Notes under the pieces: generated by a model
Database searches by the model: none
What the model was told of the DNA's origin: nothing
Seen by the model: the letters and a program-made list of their open reading frames with translations, nothing else
Program-made: the position numbers and the translations under genes
Part shown: positions 42,626 through 54,840 of the stretch, in pieces
Numbering within the stretch: position 1 is the first letter of the stretch
Layout: every line of letters begins with the position of its first letter
Assembly: GCF_011397635.1 (NCBI RefSeq)
Contig: NC_064761.1
Location: 40,698,143-40,762,142 of the forward strand
Direction of reading: 5' to 3'
Length of the DNA stretch: 64,000 bases
Source: Epinephelus fuscoguttatus
Lineage: Eukaryota > Chordata > Actinopteri > Perciformes > Serranidae

Positions 42626-45600
42626 AGGTGTGTTGGTTGTTGACGTTCTGGGACACTGTGTCAAGTTCTGCCTGTTACATGCATTGTCTTCTTTGGATAT
42701 ACACTTCCTTTTTCACAGGAAATCTAATGTTAACATGCAGTCTCCTTCAAAATAAACGCACTACATCAGTACAACATCACAAATCGACATTTTTTTTTTC
42801 TTCAACAATAAATGCATGTGGTTAGGTTTTGGAAAAAAGAAGAGGGTTTGGCTTTAGAATCTCACAGGATGTGAACACCACTCTGCTGGGTGAAAGTCAG
42901 TGCTGGACCTATCCACCACCGTCCTGCCAACCCACTCGGGATTTTGCTGCCTTAACTTTTGTTCTTGTCCAGCTGCTTTTTACCCTGACACAGCTGGTCA
43001 CCATTATAGTTTAACAGTGCCCGGTGGTATAATGCTGACCGGCCATGTATCACGCCAATGTTAAACGATGGCTTTTATTGTCTGCGTCTGACGCTGCAAG
43101 TCACTGCCCAAGCATGGGATTCGACGACTTCGGAGTAAGACTGGGTTGGTCTATTAGTCACTCACACTACAGCAGGAAACGGCACTTTAAAATAAAAGCT
43201 CGAAATTCACTGCACTCTAAAATAAAGTCCCAATCCCATTTCTACCCCTTAAATCTTGAAGGAAGTGAGAAATATTAGGGTAGAGAGCTTTCCGTAAGAA
43301 ATGAGGCACCAGTTCATGCAAAGAGGCGTGGCTGACGTGCAGGCATACCTCACTCGTAGTGGCGATGCAAGATACCGGTAGTCATTCAGGTTTGAAAATG
43401 CCGGTTCCAGCGCTTGTGTTGTGGCGTGTGCTATGTTTATTCTTCTCCGTCTGATGAATCAACAGAAAAGAAATGCTAAAAACAGGAGGCGCCTACAACA
43501 TCTTCTAGTTCTGATCAACCGAGTTGCTGATGAGTTTACGCTAGTCCAACCATCTATTGTTTATATAGCCTACAATCCGATCGTACAGTAACAAATTGTT
43601 TTCCGTTGTTTTAAGTGTTGGAAACCACTTCCACTACCTCAATTCTGTTTTGGGACACCACTAGCCTAAACGTGGACGTACACAACCAAGTGCAAGTGGG
43701 TATTTCTAGGGGAAGTGTGAGTATTGGGACAGGCCCAAAGTCTGTTTTTAACAAACTTAACATGTTCGTGAGTCACTTGCGGTCCATTCAGAATGGGCCG
43801 TGACCCACTTTTGGACCACGAACCACCAGTTTGGAAAGACTGCTTTAAACTGTATCCATGTTCTTCTAGTTTTGCTAAGTAAAGCACTTTGGGCTGCATG
43901 TTTGTGTGAAAGGTGCAATGATATAGTTGAGTTGAGTTGAGGTGAATGTTGTTGCCTAAACCTAGAGAAATAGACCTAAAAACAAAGTGCTTTCCCAACC
44001 TTGTGAGTTTATTTTGAAGAAGACAAGCTTACAGAGCTCAGGGCTGCAACAGAAACAACATTTCCTGTGAGCATGGAAATGTATTTTGAAAATACACAAT
44101 ATTCGTAACTAGCATCAATTGAGACGCCATCTGTGAACATCCAGAGAACAGGAGGCTACCTAGAGTGTCATATTTAACATTTTGGTCCACTGACAAAGAA
44201 TCTGATGAGTTGGGAAGACAATGGGCTGGTTGGATTGATGAAATTTTAGTTTTGAAGGATCTCTCTAACCAGCTGAGCAGATTCAAATCCCTCCATGATC
44301 CACAAACTGATTCCCTACCCTCCCAAAAACACCTGTTTCTCTCATGCCCTTTTTTTGTTTTTACGGGACGACAAACACTTAATAAATTCCAGTTAGAGGT
44401 CTGTGCTGTGGTAGCCTTAAGTAAAATGTCGGACCTGGACACTGGCAGTTCACTGGGTGCTAGTCAACACCTGCATTAAGTTTAAGGTTCATTTAGCGCT
44501 TTGAGATCACAAAGCCTTCATACTAACAGCTCTGACTTAAACTGAAACAGATGGGAAATAACACTGACAAAACTTTATTAACTGTGAATAATGGATTCCT
44601 AGTAGGAAATAATGCATCGTCTGTATGACAAATAACACATTTTAGCGATAACATTCATTTTCATTACTAGACATAATGGTTGAACAGTGGTTACAACAGT
44701 ATTTGTATATCAAGGTTGCTACTCTGTGCATTCACTGACTATGCCAATATCGGCATAAGCAAATGAGGCCTGTGGGGAATTCTGCAGAAGCGCTGTTGAA
44801 GCTTATTCTCACAGGCTTTTTGTTTTTTTCACCTGCCTGCTGCCAAGAACATTTGAAACAAAAACAAAAGGCTATGGAGAAAATAACAGAGCTCTCTTAT
44901 TATAATTTGTATCCAAGCAAACTCTCTGAGTAAAATATTAAACCAACCTTGGTGGAGTAAATAATCAACATTAAAAACAAAAACGTCTCTCCTCTCAAAG
45001 CTGCAATTTCCAGTCATATCTACATCGTAAATGTGTCTGAACTCCTGCAGCAAACAGCCTTCCCTGTCTGGGAAACTGTGTTTTTAATGTCTACAGGGTG
45101 ATAACAGACAGCTGGGCCTCCCCGCTGCAGAAGTGGATTATAGACAATGTTAAAGTATAGCTGTGTCAGACCTGCTACTTCCTCTTCTATGACTCTCAGA
45201 GGTTCATTGCAGTCTGTTAGCATTAAGTTGATAGGTTTATGGCACAACAAACAAAGCATTATAGTTGGAAGAGATTGCAACAAGTTCATGGGATACATAT
45301 AAAATTGAGGGAAGGGCAACGTTGACAATTCACACCATGGAGTAAAAGAAGTGATAAAAGCTCATTTTTCATTCTGGCCTCCTTTGAAAAGCGGCAATAT
45401 TTCTGACTGTGTGGTCCTGGGAACCAAGTGGTCTCCAATGAGGAGCTCGCTAGCAAAATAATTCACGATTATTATGTTGTTAGATGTAGCTTGTGTGAAA
45501 CACTGTTATTATTCTTGTCCATAATGACTGAGCAGAGACTTTCTGATGTTTAAACTGAACTCATGATAAAATACTAAAAGACATTAAGGACTTCAGCTGT

Positions 45601-46159
45601 TCAGAGAAAGGTACAGGTGTAAGTTCTGTAAGTTCTTAAGTGCTCAAAGTTGCATCATTTCCACTCAGTCACCATAATAAATGTTGGCATTGTACGTTTC
45701 TGCAAACCACATGTTACATTTGTCCGTCTCATATGTAGCAGGTATGCCAAAACTTTCAGGGTGCTTTCAGACCTAGAGGTCTCTTGCTTGGGTCGAATCA
45801 GGGACTAATTTTATTACAAAGTTGCCTAATTGCCTGGAGTTTGTTTGTATTCTCACGGCAGCATTTACAAGCAGACCAGATCAAAAGCCTTGTGCAAGAA
45901 AGCTGCTCTTGATTGGTCAGAACTACGCTGGTTGTTTTTAGTGCTGGTTTGATGTACCCATAGTACACTCTTGCAAAGATTTTAAAATTAGACATCTGTA
46001 CTTTTAAATTAGGAAAAAAAGAACACAATTTTTCACTCACAAATGAAAAGCAGAAGTTTTTGCAGTTTCAGTTTTACTTCACCTGGTACAAGTGCTAGCT
46101 TATTGTGGCTAATGTTAGCTATCTGTAGGTTTCTCTGTGTCATCTTATCTTACTGTTTA

Positions 46160-47165
46160 ATGACAAAAACTCTGTCTGTGTGTCTGTTCCATGTTTTTCT
46201 CCTCACTGACTTGGTCAATCCGTGTGAAATTTGGCACAGTGGTAGAGGGTCATGGGAGGATGCCAATGAAGCAATATTACATCAATTGGCCAAAGGGGGG
46301 CGCTATAGCAACCGATTGAAATGTCAAACTTTGAATGGGCATATGTCATGCCTCGTATGTCGTAGAGACATGAAACTTTGCACAGAGATGCCTCTCCTCA
46401 TGAGGAACACATTTGCCTCAAGAACCCATAACTTCCGCTTATATAGATTTTCCACCATGTTGAATTTTTTGAAAAACACTTCAAATGGATCTCTTCCTAG
46501 GAAGTTTGAGCGATCTGCATGAAAATGGGTGAACATAATCTAGGGACCAATATCTAAAGTTCCCTCTTGGCAAAAGTTGGAAAACTTCCTAAAACTGAGC
46601 TTCTATAAGGCAATGAATATTGCGGAGGGCGTGGCTCATCACATAAAGGTGTATAACATCTCAAGGGTTTCACCCATCACCACGCAACTTTGTAGGCATA
46701 TGAGCACACATAATCTGAGGGGACCCCTCCATTATTGAGCCCATCAAACAAAATGGGGGAGCTAGAGAGCTCATTTCTTATCTAGGCCTAACCGCCATAT
46801 GGATTTTTACTAAACTTGGTAGATATGTAGAACAGGACGCCTCAAGGTGACTGGAGAAATTTAACTCTAATTGGCAACTGGGTGGCGCTATAACAACAGA
46901 AAAATGCTTCAAAATGGCTAAAATGCGATAGATCACTGTGGCTCCCCCTGTGGACCAATGTTGGTGTTTTTTCTAATGTTTGGTATGACTAAGTCATGGT
47001 ATGGTATGCTGTACATAATCACGGAAACTGTCAGTGTGTCATTCTGTCAGTCAGTCATTCTGTCTGTCCCACGTTTTTCTACTCACTGACGTGGTCAATC
47101 TATGTGAAACTGCACATAGGCATTGAGGATTGGCATAGGTAGAAGGTGACAAAGCTACCAATGGG
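46160..47165. repeat. Dispersed repeat block with internal direct repeat
   Basis: TGTTTTTCTCCTCACTGACTT at 46192 recurs as CGTTTTTCTACTCACTGACG at 47072, each followed by GGTCAATC and GTGAAA. Between are GGGGCGCTATAGCAACC and GGTGGCGCTATAACAAC, motifs that I recognise from a family frequent in fish. There is no coding content. Confidence 0.55.
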
Positions 47166-48601
47166 TAAGGACTAGTTGACATTATTGAGTCATCCGGGCC
47201 TCTCCACTTTTTTAAGCGTTAACAATTATCCTTGTCACATGTGGCCACAGTGGCTGTTTAGAAAAAGATACATAGGTTTACTTTAACAAATGTATGAGAC
47301 TTAAAATTGTTCCAGACCTTCTTTAGTTTTATAATTATTAGAATTAAGAGCTCTGCTCATGCAGAAGATTCTCAAATGCTTCTAAACATATTTCTGTGAT
47401 GGTTCTGGCTCTGATCCTTTCTCATTCCTTCAGCCATCAAGTCTCCAATAACTCATTCATAATGTTTATTGTAGTCAATATTGTGCCTTGTTTTACTCCA
47501 AAGTGCAGTTCCCACCATCCTACCCCAGGTCTCCATTGAATTTTTTTTTCAACATTGCGTGCACCAAATTTGTTTAACTTCATTATTGTTGTTTTTCATT
47601 TTACTGTGTCAATTACTTTTGCTCTGAATGCCAAAGTGTCCTTTTGTCGACCAGGAAGTGCCCAACACAACACTTCCATGCTTTATTTTTGCCCTGAAGT
47701 TAAACTTTTGGCACTCCAGCAGCCCCAGTGCCCCCAGAATGACCTTCTGGCTCAGCCCAAATCCCCTGTTGACCCATGTGCCACTCAATAGTGACCTTTG
47801 GGAAAAATTAAACTCTAAACATAACCACAACAATGCCCTATCCTGTGCACATTGGTTATATATGCCTCTTTTTCTTTGCCCATCTCTTCCACTTGGAGCC
47901 AGGAAGTTCCAAATAAGGAGCTTAAAGGGTTGCCTTTGTGCTCTGGAAATACGACCCTCGACCTTTGGTGACTCTCCATGGACCTTTTCGACCAGCAAGT
48001 CAAAGGGAGCCGAGCTAGTGCTGTTACTAGCAAGCTAATCTGCTAGCATGTTTACTGGCACACATTGCACAGTGTTATCTAATAGCTCTGTAGCATTTCT
48101 TTGATGGAACCAAATGGCGAGGCAACAATTTGCACACAAGGAAAATCAGAAAATAACACAATTTGATAAGCTGACACTCAGATTTGCCACAGTTGGGTAC
48201 AGGCAATAATCTAATAGAGCACATGTATGTTGTATGTGCTGTCAATTTGGGCACTGCCAAGCCCAGTTTTACCGCTTTGTCCTGCTGCTTTCATGTTAAG
48301 TAATCCTCTCAGAAATATGCTTCAGATCCTGTTCTTGTCTGGGTACCGCAGCAATCCCCATATACATTCATTTCAAAGTTAGTCAGTGCCATTTAAACCA
48401 CACTTTTTTGTCCAGCCTCAAAACCTGTCACCTCCATAGACTGTATAAAATAAGTCCCGCCCTCAAAAACGATGAGCCAATCACAGTGCGTATACTATTC
48501 CCATAGGACAGTCTCTGGCTGGATCATGTCCATTGAAATGCATTACAGAAAGTCAGTTTTGTTCGGTTTTATGAGCTTTTTTGGAGATTTGAAGTTTAAA
48601 A

Positions 48602-48805
48602 ATGGTCAAACGGTGTGCATGGAGTACATGCAACTCTGACACAAGGTATCCTGAGAGGCTGGGCGACGAGGTGTATTTTTTACACTTTAAACCACATCTC
48701 AACCGAGAAAAGTGTCTCCTTTGGATAAAGTTGTGTGGTAACGTTAGACCACAACATCAACTCAACGTGAATAAGATTAACAATGATGTCTACATCTGTT
48801 CTAAG
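48602..48805 (+). pseudogene. THAP-type zinc-finger exon, probably transposon-derived
   Basis: ATG at 48602 opens MVKRCAWSTCNSDTRYPERL, then WIKLCG, NINNDVYICSK-like sequence, and a donor TAAG|GTAAG at 48806. The C-x4-C start, central Trp and a final Cys just before the exon end fit the first exon of a THAP domain, in which the last His would lie in the next exon. THAP domains bind DNA and occur in P-element- and Kolobok-like transposases and in host proteins. I find no second exon in the following 1.5 kb, so it is probably an orphan fragment. Confidence 0.55.
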
Positions 48806-49189
48806 GTAAGTCAACATTGTGTTTGAGGCAACATATTGTCACTTTGCTGGAAAGAAATATAAAGTTATCTTTAACATCTCTAGCTAACGTTAGCTAAAGT
48901 TAGCCTAACGTTAGCTCCTAGCTGCGTTGTTCATCATGTCACCTTGTTTGCTGGGAGTTCATTAGCCTATTTTGTTCTAGTTTTGTACTTTGGTGATCGT
49001 ACATCATTGTTAGCTGTTGTCCAAAGGGCTCTAGTTAAGCTAACGTTAACTTCTGGAGCTTAGCTTCATTAACTTATCTGTAATGGCAGAGATAACAAAG
49101 GTTGGCAAACGTTATGCTGAATGATTCAGTGTAAATACTGTAGCACCAAACTAACGGAGAGACACTCTTGGTAAAGATGGTAAAAAGGC

Positions 49190-50313
49190 CAGTGTTTCCC
49201 ATACATTCATTTATCTGTGGCGGTGCGCCACGAATAAATTATCTCCGCCACATATAGATTTTTCTGCTTTTGGCGCTACCTGTTCGACCTCGCTCATAAA
49301 CACATTATAATGGGACTCAGTGTCTGTGAATGTAGCTTGTCGTTACAGTTCCGGTGCAATAGGTGGCAGTATGCATCGTAAAGACGCACTTAACGCACCT
49401 GGTCCACCAGAAGAAGAAGAAGAAGCAGACGTAGTAGCAGAACGGATCCAAAGACCTCTCAGTACAAATATGTGGGCAAACAAGTCCAAAAGTGGTCCAA
49501 ACAACTCTAACTCATCATGTTATATTAGCTGTTTTATTAGCCTGTGTCTGTATTAACATAGGTGGAAGCTCAACATGTGCAGAGACATTAACTCACGCTG
49601 TTAGTAGTGTTAACTGCAGCGCGAGTCCCGTAGCAGCTCGCCCCCCTGTTAATCAATTACAGCGGCTCCACTGGCAACGGAAGTGGCATGACAACCCCCG
49701 TCTGTCGCGCGACAGCTCTATTTTATGCGGCTCTTCTATGTTTGTCGCGCTATGCTCCCCTACGTGACCCTCCAGCAGATAAAAACTATATGAAATAGTG
49801 TGCTAAACGAGCACAATGTGTTTTTAAATGAATAAACCATTATCAGAGGTGATATGTGATGATTTTTTCCATGCATTTACCCATGTTTATCCGTGACATT
49901 GTGTAAATGTCCGTGGTGGACATTTGAAAGCGAGTAGATGACAAACAGTACAGTAAACTTGTAGTTAACTCAAATATATGTAATAATTTAGGTGGATAAT
50001 GCTTTAACATTTCATGCAGCCTACATGCAGCCTCTCGGCTCGGCAAACAGTAAACAACCCTGCTGGCGTCTCTACGTGTCGCTTCCGTACGCAGTCAGTG
50101 GAGCCCAAATGAATACGCCACGACGCTACGCTGATGTGACGTAGGTTTGCAGCCGGTGGAGCCCGGCCGTGTGGTTCTGTTCGTTAGTAATTAACTCTGA
50201 CGTTGGATGTTCACTTCATTCACACAGATGAGTATTGAAAATATTTTTAATACCCCCCCCCCCCACCAGGACCACACCACCACGAATAGATTCCTGTCCT
50301 GTGGGAAACACTG
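49190..50313. mobile_element. hAT-like non-autonomous element
   Basis: Both ends read CAGTGTTTCCCA inward (left at 49190; right on the opposite strand, ending at 50313). Inside, TGTGGCGGTGCGCCACGAATA and a C-run near 50250 are seen. There is no transposase frame. The flanking 8-mers do not match (only AAGGC is shared), so the target duplication is absent or decayed. Confidence 0.65.
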
Positions 50314-50710
50314 AAGGCCGTTATCCTTTTCTCATATTCTGAGCCAAAAACCTTAACTTCAGTGGCACTTTAACTTGTTGTCTTTGATGGTGACGGCAAC
50401 GAGATGCGGTTCGCAAGCATACACTGTGACCTGTAAATTTTGGCTTGTAATTTAAGCTTTTCATCGACCTTCTCAACAATAAAATGATGAATATATCCCT
50501 CCAATGTGTAGTTTAGGCCCTTTTGGTTACTTCTCAATGACATCTGATTGTTATGTCCCCAAAAATTATCAACTGCCTCCTGCAAAATGCTGTGTACTAT
50601 GACAACTGCCATAGCGCTGGTCACTGAATGTTGATAGTTTGTCCGAGTGAGTGGAGGGGGGCGTGGCTTAGCCATAGGTCAAGAGGTCCACGCTGACTGG
50701 GGAACTGCCC

Positions 50711-51009
50711 ATTGGTTCGACAGCCCATTGTTCCGACCATATTAAACTCATTGTTCCGAAGTCCATTCCGAAATCATCATGATGCCCTGTGGTTAAGGTC
50801 TGGTTATGTTTAGGCACAAAAACCACTTGGTTAGGGTCAGGAAAAGATCATGGTGTGGGTTAAAATGAAAAAGAAAGTGACAAACTCATAAGCCGTGAGC
50901 CTGCTCCGCCTCAAGCCGGTCGCGGCGCACCATACGCCCGCCGCGAGCCGTTCAGCACCGCGGACAGTTGGACTAATGGGATGTCGAACCAATGGGCTGT
51001 CGAACCAAT
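50711..51009. mobile_element. MITE-like element with 27-bp inverted ends
   Basis: Left end 50711-50737 and right end 50983-51009 are reverse complements except at two positions. Each contains CATTG near GTTCGACAGCCCA. The centre has a GC-rich block (50895-50965). There is no open frame and no clear target duplication. Confidence 0.65.
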
Positions 51010-53029
51010 GACATGGACCCGCTGACTGTGGGTTTGACGATGTTTTATTTGTGTGCCCTCTATGTTATCTAGAGTTTAGACACAGCTGGTGGAAGTCACA
51101 TCCTGTCTTAAATGAACTATTGAACTATAACACAGAAATTAAAAAGTCACTTATTTTGAAAGCTTGAATGGGTTTTTATGAAATCTGATAAACTACATTT
51201 TATACTTGTGTGAAAATTTGGAATGGATACAGTGTCATATTTTCAAGGGAGCTACAAGTCTAGTCTGTTTCTGCCATGATCAGTATTTCGAATTTTTTCG
51301 TATTGTTCAAATCACAATTTCTCAAAAATTAATCAAGGTAAAAGAATATAGAAAGAATATTTCAGTTCGGCATCTTTAGGTTTTAGCTCTGTACAACTCT
51401 TTTTATCAGCCTTTAACAGATTAAAGAGTCACTATTTGCCTTTGACATCCTTAGTTAAGTCCATACCTTGCTTGTGGCATGACGATAACTCAACTGAAAA
51501 AGAAAATGTTTTCTAGCAATGTTCGCCTCCTGTCTTTGATCCTCTTGTCACATTCTGATGAATAGAACTAAAACTGTTTTAGTGCTCTTCAATGTTGATG
51601 TATTGAGAGAGTGGGATCTAATTTTACCCTCCACAAAGCATTGTCCTTTGAGTATCACTTTGCAGCATTGCAGGAGAAACATTAGCCTTTTCAAAAACAT
51701 GGCAGACATAGCTCTGCTTCATCTCAGCGCAAAATAAAACTTGTTAACACCTTTGCTGGCAGGGCTAAGCAGCCAACCTTCTGTCACCTCCCTGCAGTGG
51801 CAGATCATGTGACAGGGTGCCCTTCCCACTGGGCGGTAATATCCGACCCCCAAAAAAACGTATATATGAGGGCACCAGATTTATTTACTTGATTATTTAT
51901 TAGATTATTTATTTATTACTTTTTAATTATCTATTTTTAATTTCACCTTAATGTGTTCATCAGTGAGTGATCATCACAGTGAGAACATGCTAGCATTGAT
52001 GGGTGTGGTGGAATGGGAAGTCTGTGGAGAGCATTAGATTTGAGCAAGAGCCATCTCACTCACAGGCCCCCAAACTTTACCAAGTTGATTTCACATTAGC
52101 TTTTGTTGTTGTTTGGAATAACTACAAGGGAGGGTGGGGGGTGGGAGGGCTTGCCTGGGGTACCAAATGTACTAGGTCTGGCACTGCCTTGTGTGATTTA
52201 TTATTCTCCTTGTGTTATGCTTATTCTTATAGTATAAGTATCACCAAATAGAGGTGATGTCTTGTGTATTACTTCTGTTTTTTTTTTTTTGTTTGGGTTT
52301 TTTTTTTTACTTCTGTTAGAAAACTGCATAAATCCATAAACATTTCATTTCACATTTGAAGTATATTACTATGGAGTTCTATGACAACAGCAATAGAAAG
52401 GAATGTAAATTATACCATAGATGCAAGCAGCATTTTTACCCGGTCACCTAATGTCAGCAGCCTTATTGAGTTGTACTGAACTAAAAGACAGTGATTACAG
52501 ACCACAGAGTAAGTGGTAACAGATCCACGGGTGAAAGCTGTTTGGCTTTTCCAGTGCTGGCTGTGGTGAAAACAGATGCTTGCACAAAATGTAATACATC
52601 AACCCCAATAGTGAAAGATTTTTGATTTCACTGCAATTCTGATGAAGCGCAGCAAAGGGATTGTATTAATGAAAAGCACAGAAGGATGTAGGAATGAAGA
52701 AAAAGGACTTATTTTATAAGAATTGCAGAAAAGCCCTCATTAAGTTGCTTAAGTTGCATGTGCTGGACATTACACTGATGGTGTTCATATTTTGTCTCTC
52801 CTTGATATCATGTGGTGCTGCTTTCATCCCACCTACACCTACAAAAAATGTTGGCCTCGTACATTTCTACAAGCCATGAGCACATACATTACATTTGCAT
52901 GTTTAATATGTATCAATGTTACATTGTATAGGAGCTTAATTTGTCATCTGGAGAATGAGAAAACGGTGGATGGTGCGCCATCTAGGTGAGAGACGTCGTC
53001 TGCACCTTGGAGCGACCTGTTGCTGCATT

Positions 53030-53935
53030 TCAAGTGGCTTTTTTGCCACAAAATGTGGGTGTTTTGTACCCACCTGTCAGTTTTTCGAGCGATTTTTTTA
53101 GCACCAAAATTAGGTGTTTTGTAGCAACCTGTCACTGTTTTTGGAGTGGCTTTTTTGGCACTAAACACTGGTGTTTTATAGTATCAAATGAGCAATTTCC
53201 GGCAGCTTTTTGGGTACCAAATATTGGTGTTTTATAGTACCAAACATGGGTGCTCTTAGTGACCCATGGCTGTTTTCCAGTGGATTTTTAGCCAGCAAAT
53301 GTAGGTGTTTCGTAGCAACCTGTTACTGTTTTTTTCCAAGCAGCTTTTTAGGCACCAAATGTGGGTGTTTTGTACCAATTCATCACTGTTTTTCCAGCGG
53401 CTTTTTGGGCACCAAATGTTGATGTTTTATAGTACCAAACTGCTTTTAGCAACCCATGGCTGTTCTTCCTATGGCTTTTGAGCCAGCAAACGGGTTCTGT
53501 AGCCACCTGTCAGGTCCTGAAGCACCAAACGTAGGTGTTTTGTAGCAACCTGTTGCTGGCTTTTTGGGCACCAAATGTAGGTGTCCCATAGTGACCGTTT
53601 GCTGCTTTCCAACTGCTTTTTGGGCACTAAATGTGTTTGTTTTTTTTAGCAACCTGTCACTGCTTTTCGAGTGGCTTTTTTGGCATCAAATATAGGTGTT
53701 TTATAGTACCAAACATGGGCAATTTAAGTAAGCTGTGGATGTTTTTCCAACAGCTTTTTTAGGCACCAAACGAGGGCATTTTGTAGCAACCTGTCACTGT
53801 ATTTTGAGTGGCTTTTTTGGCACCAATATCAGTGATTTATAGTACCAAACATGCTTTTAGTGACCTGTTGCTGTTTTTCTAGGTTATTTTTAGCCACTAA
53901 ACGCAAGTGTTTTCTAGAGACTGTTTTCTCAGCAG
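53030..53935. repeat. Diverged minisatellite, about 15 copies of a ~57-bp unit
   Basis: Units share TTTTTGGCACCAAATGTGGG, then TGTTTTGTAGCAACCTGTC and ACTGTTTTTCCAGTGGC. Anchor motifs recur about every 54-61 bp from about 53047 to 53893, with some longer or shorter gaps. Because 57 is a multiple of three, stretches stay open in several frames, giving spurious peptides rich in FLGTKCGCF. Confidence 0.9.
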
Positions 53936-54810
53936 GGATAAAGCTTTTACCTTGACATGGCTGCATTTCCTGTTCGGATTGTGCCCCAGAAAAACAGGTA
54001 TTTTAAGCCAAAACATGATCTTTTCCCAACCAGTGCTTTTTGTACATGAACCCAACCACACGTTAACTACAGCATTGTTGAAACAAAGCATTGTCTCAAT
54101 GCATTGCAACATAATCACGTGTAAATGTAAAGCATCAGTGGGTTGCAGAAACGTACAATATGTTTTCACTTTGACAGACCTGCTGGCCACATGTCTTCGT
54201 ATACACACATATCACATAAAAATGTAAACTTAAAATAGCAAAAACAAAGTGGGGAAAAAAGTTTTTTTTATTTTTATGAACCATTTTCATTAATTTTATG
54301 ATTTTCATTATATCTCAATCATTAGTGATAGCATTTTATTTCATTTATTCATTATTTTCTACATCCATTTTCTTTTTAGGTGACATCCCACAGACTTGCT
54401 GGGATGTCAGCTTCTCTGGAATTGAAGGCTCCTAAGGAGTTGTTAAATCACCTACACAAGTTCTAACAAGCCTCAGTTCCCTAAACAAGCCTTTCTACAA
54501 TGCATCACCCCTCCATCAATGCATCTTCAGTTTGCATTTAGATGAACATATGCCCGCATGCGCCCGCTTGTAACTCCCAGGGAAGCAGTTGAGACAAAGT
54601 TGGTATGACTGTTTTATCAAAACTAACTGTAACTGTGGACTCAGAATCCGTTGCTCATAAATGGCTGTGTACAGACTTAAACAAACATTATTCAGCATGA
54701 AGATAGTATCATGTTCCCACTTCCCTCTCCCAGTGTCCCAGTGCCTTTCCCTACTGACTTCAACCAACACATCAGGAAATGTTTTGGACAGAGACATTTG
54801 TTTTGAAGGC

Positions 54811-54840
54811 TCAAAGAGGAGGCTGGTGCCTCCTCTTTGA
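54811..54840. repeat. Perfect 13-bp hairpin
   Basis: TCAAAGAGGAGGC and its exact reverse complement are separated by TGGT. Confidence 0.95.

Noticed and set aside
47609..48038. Overlapping open frames of about 130 codons on both strands
   Set aside because: Neither product resembles a known family and both strands are open, which suggests base composition rather than coding.
52986..53652. Open frames with repeated Cys/Phe/Gly motifs
   Set aside because: They are shadows of the ~57-bp minisatellite on both strands.
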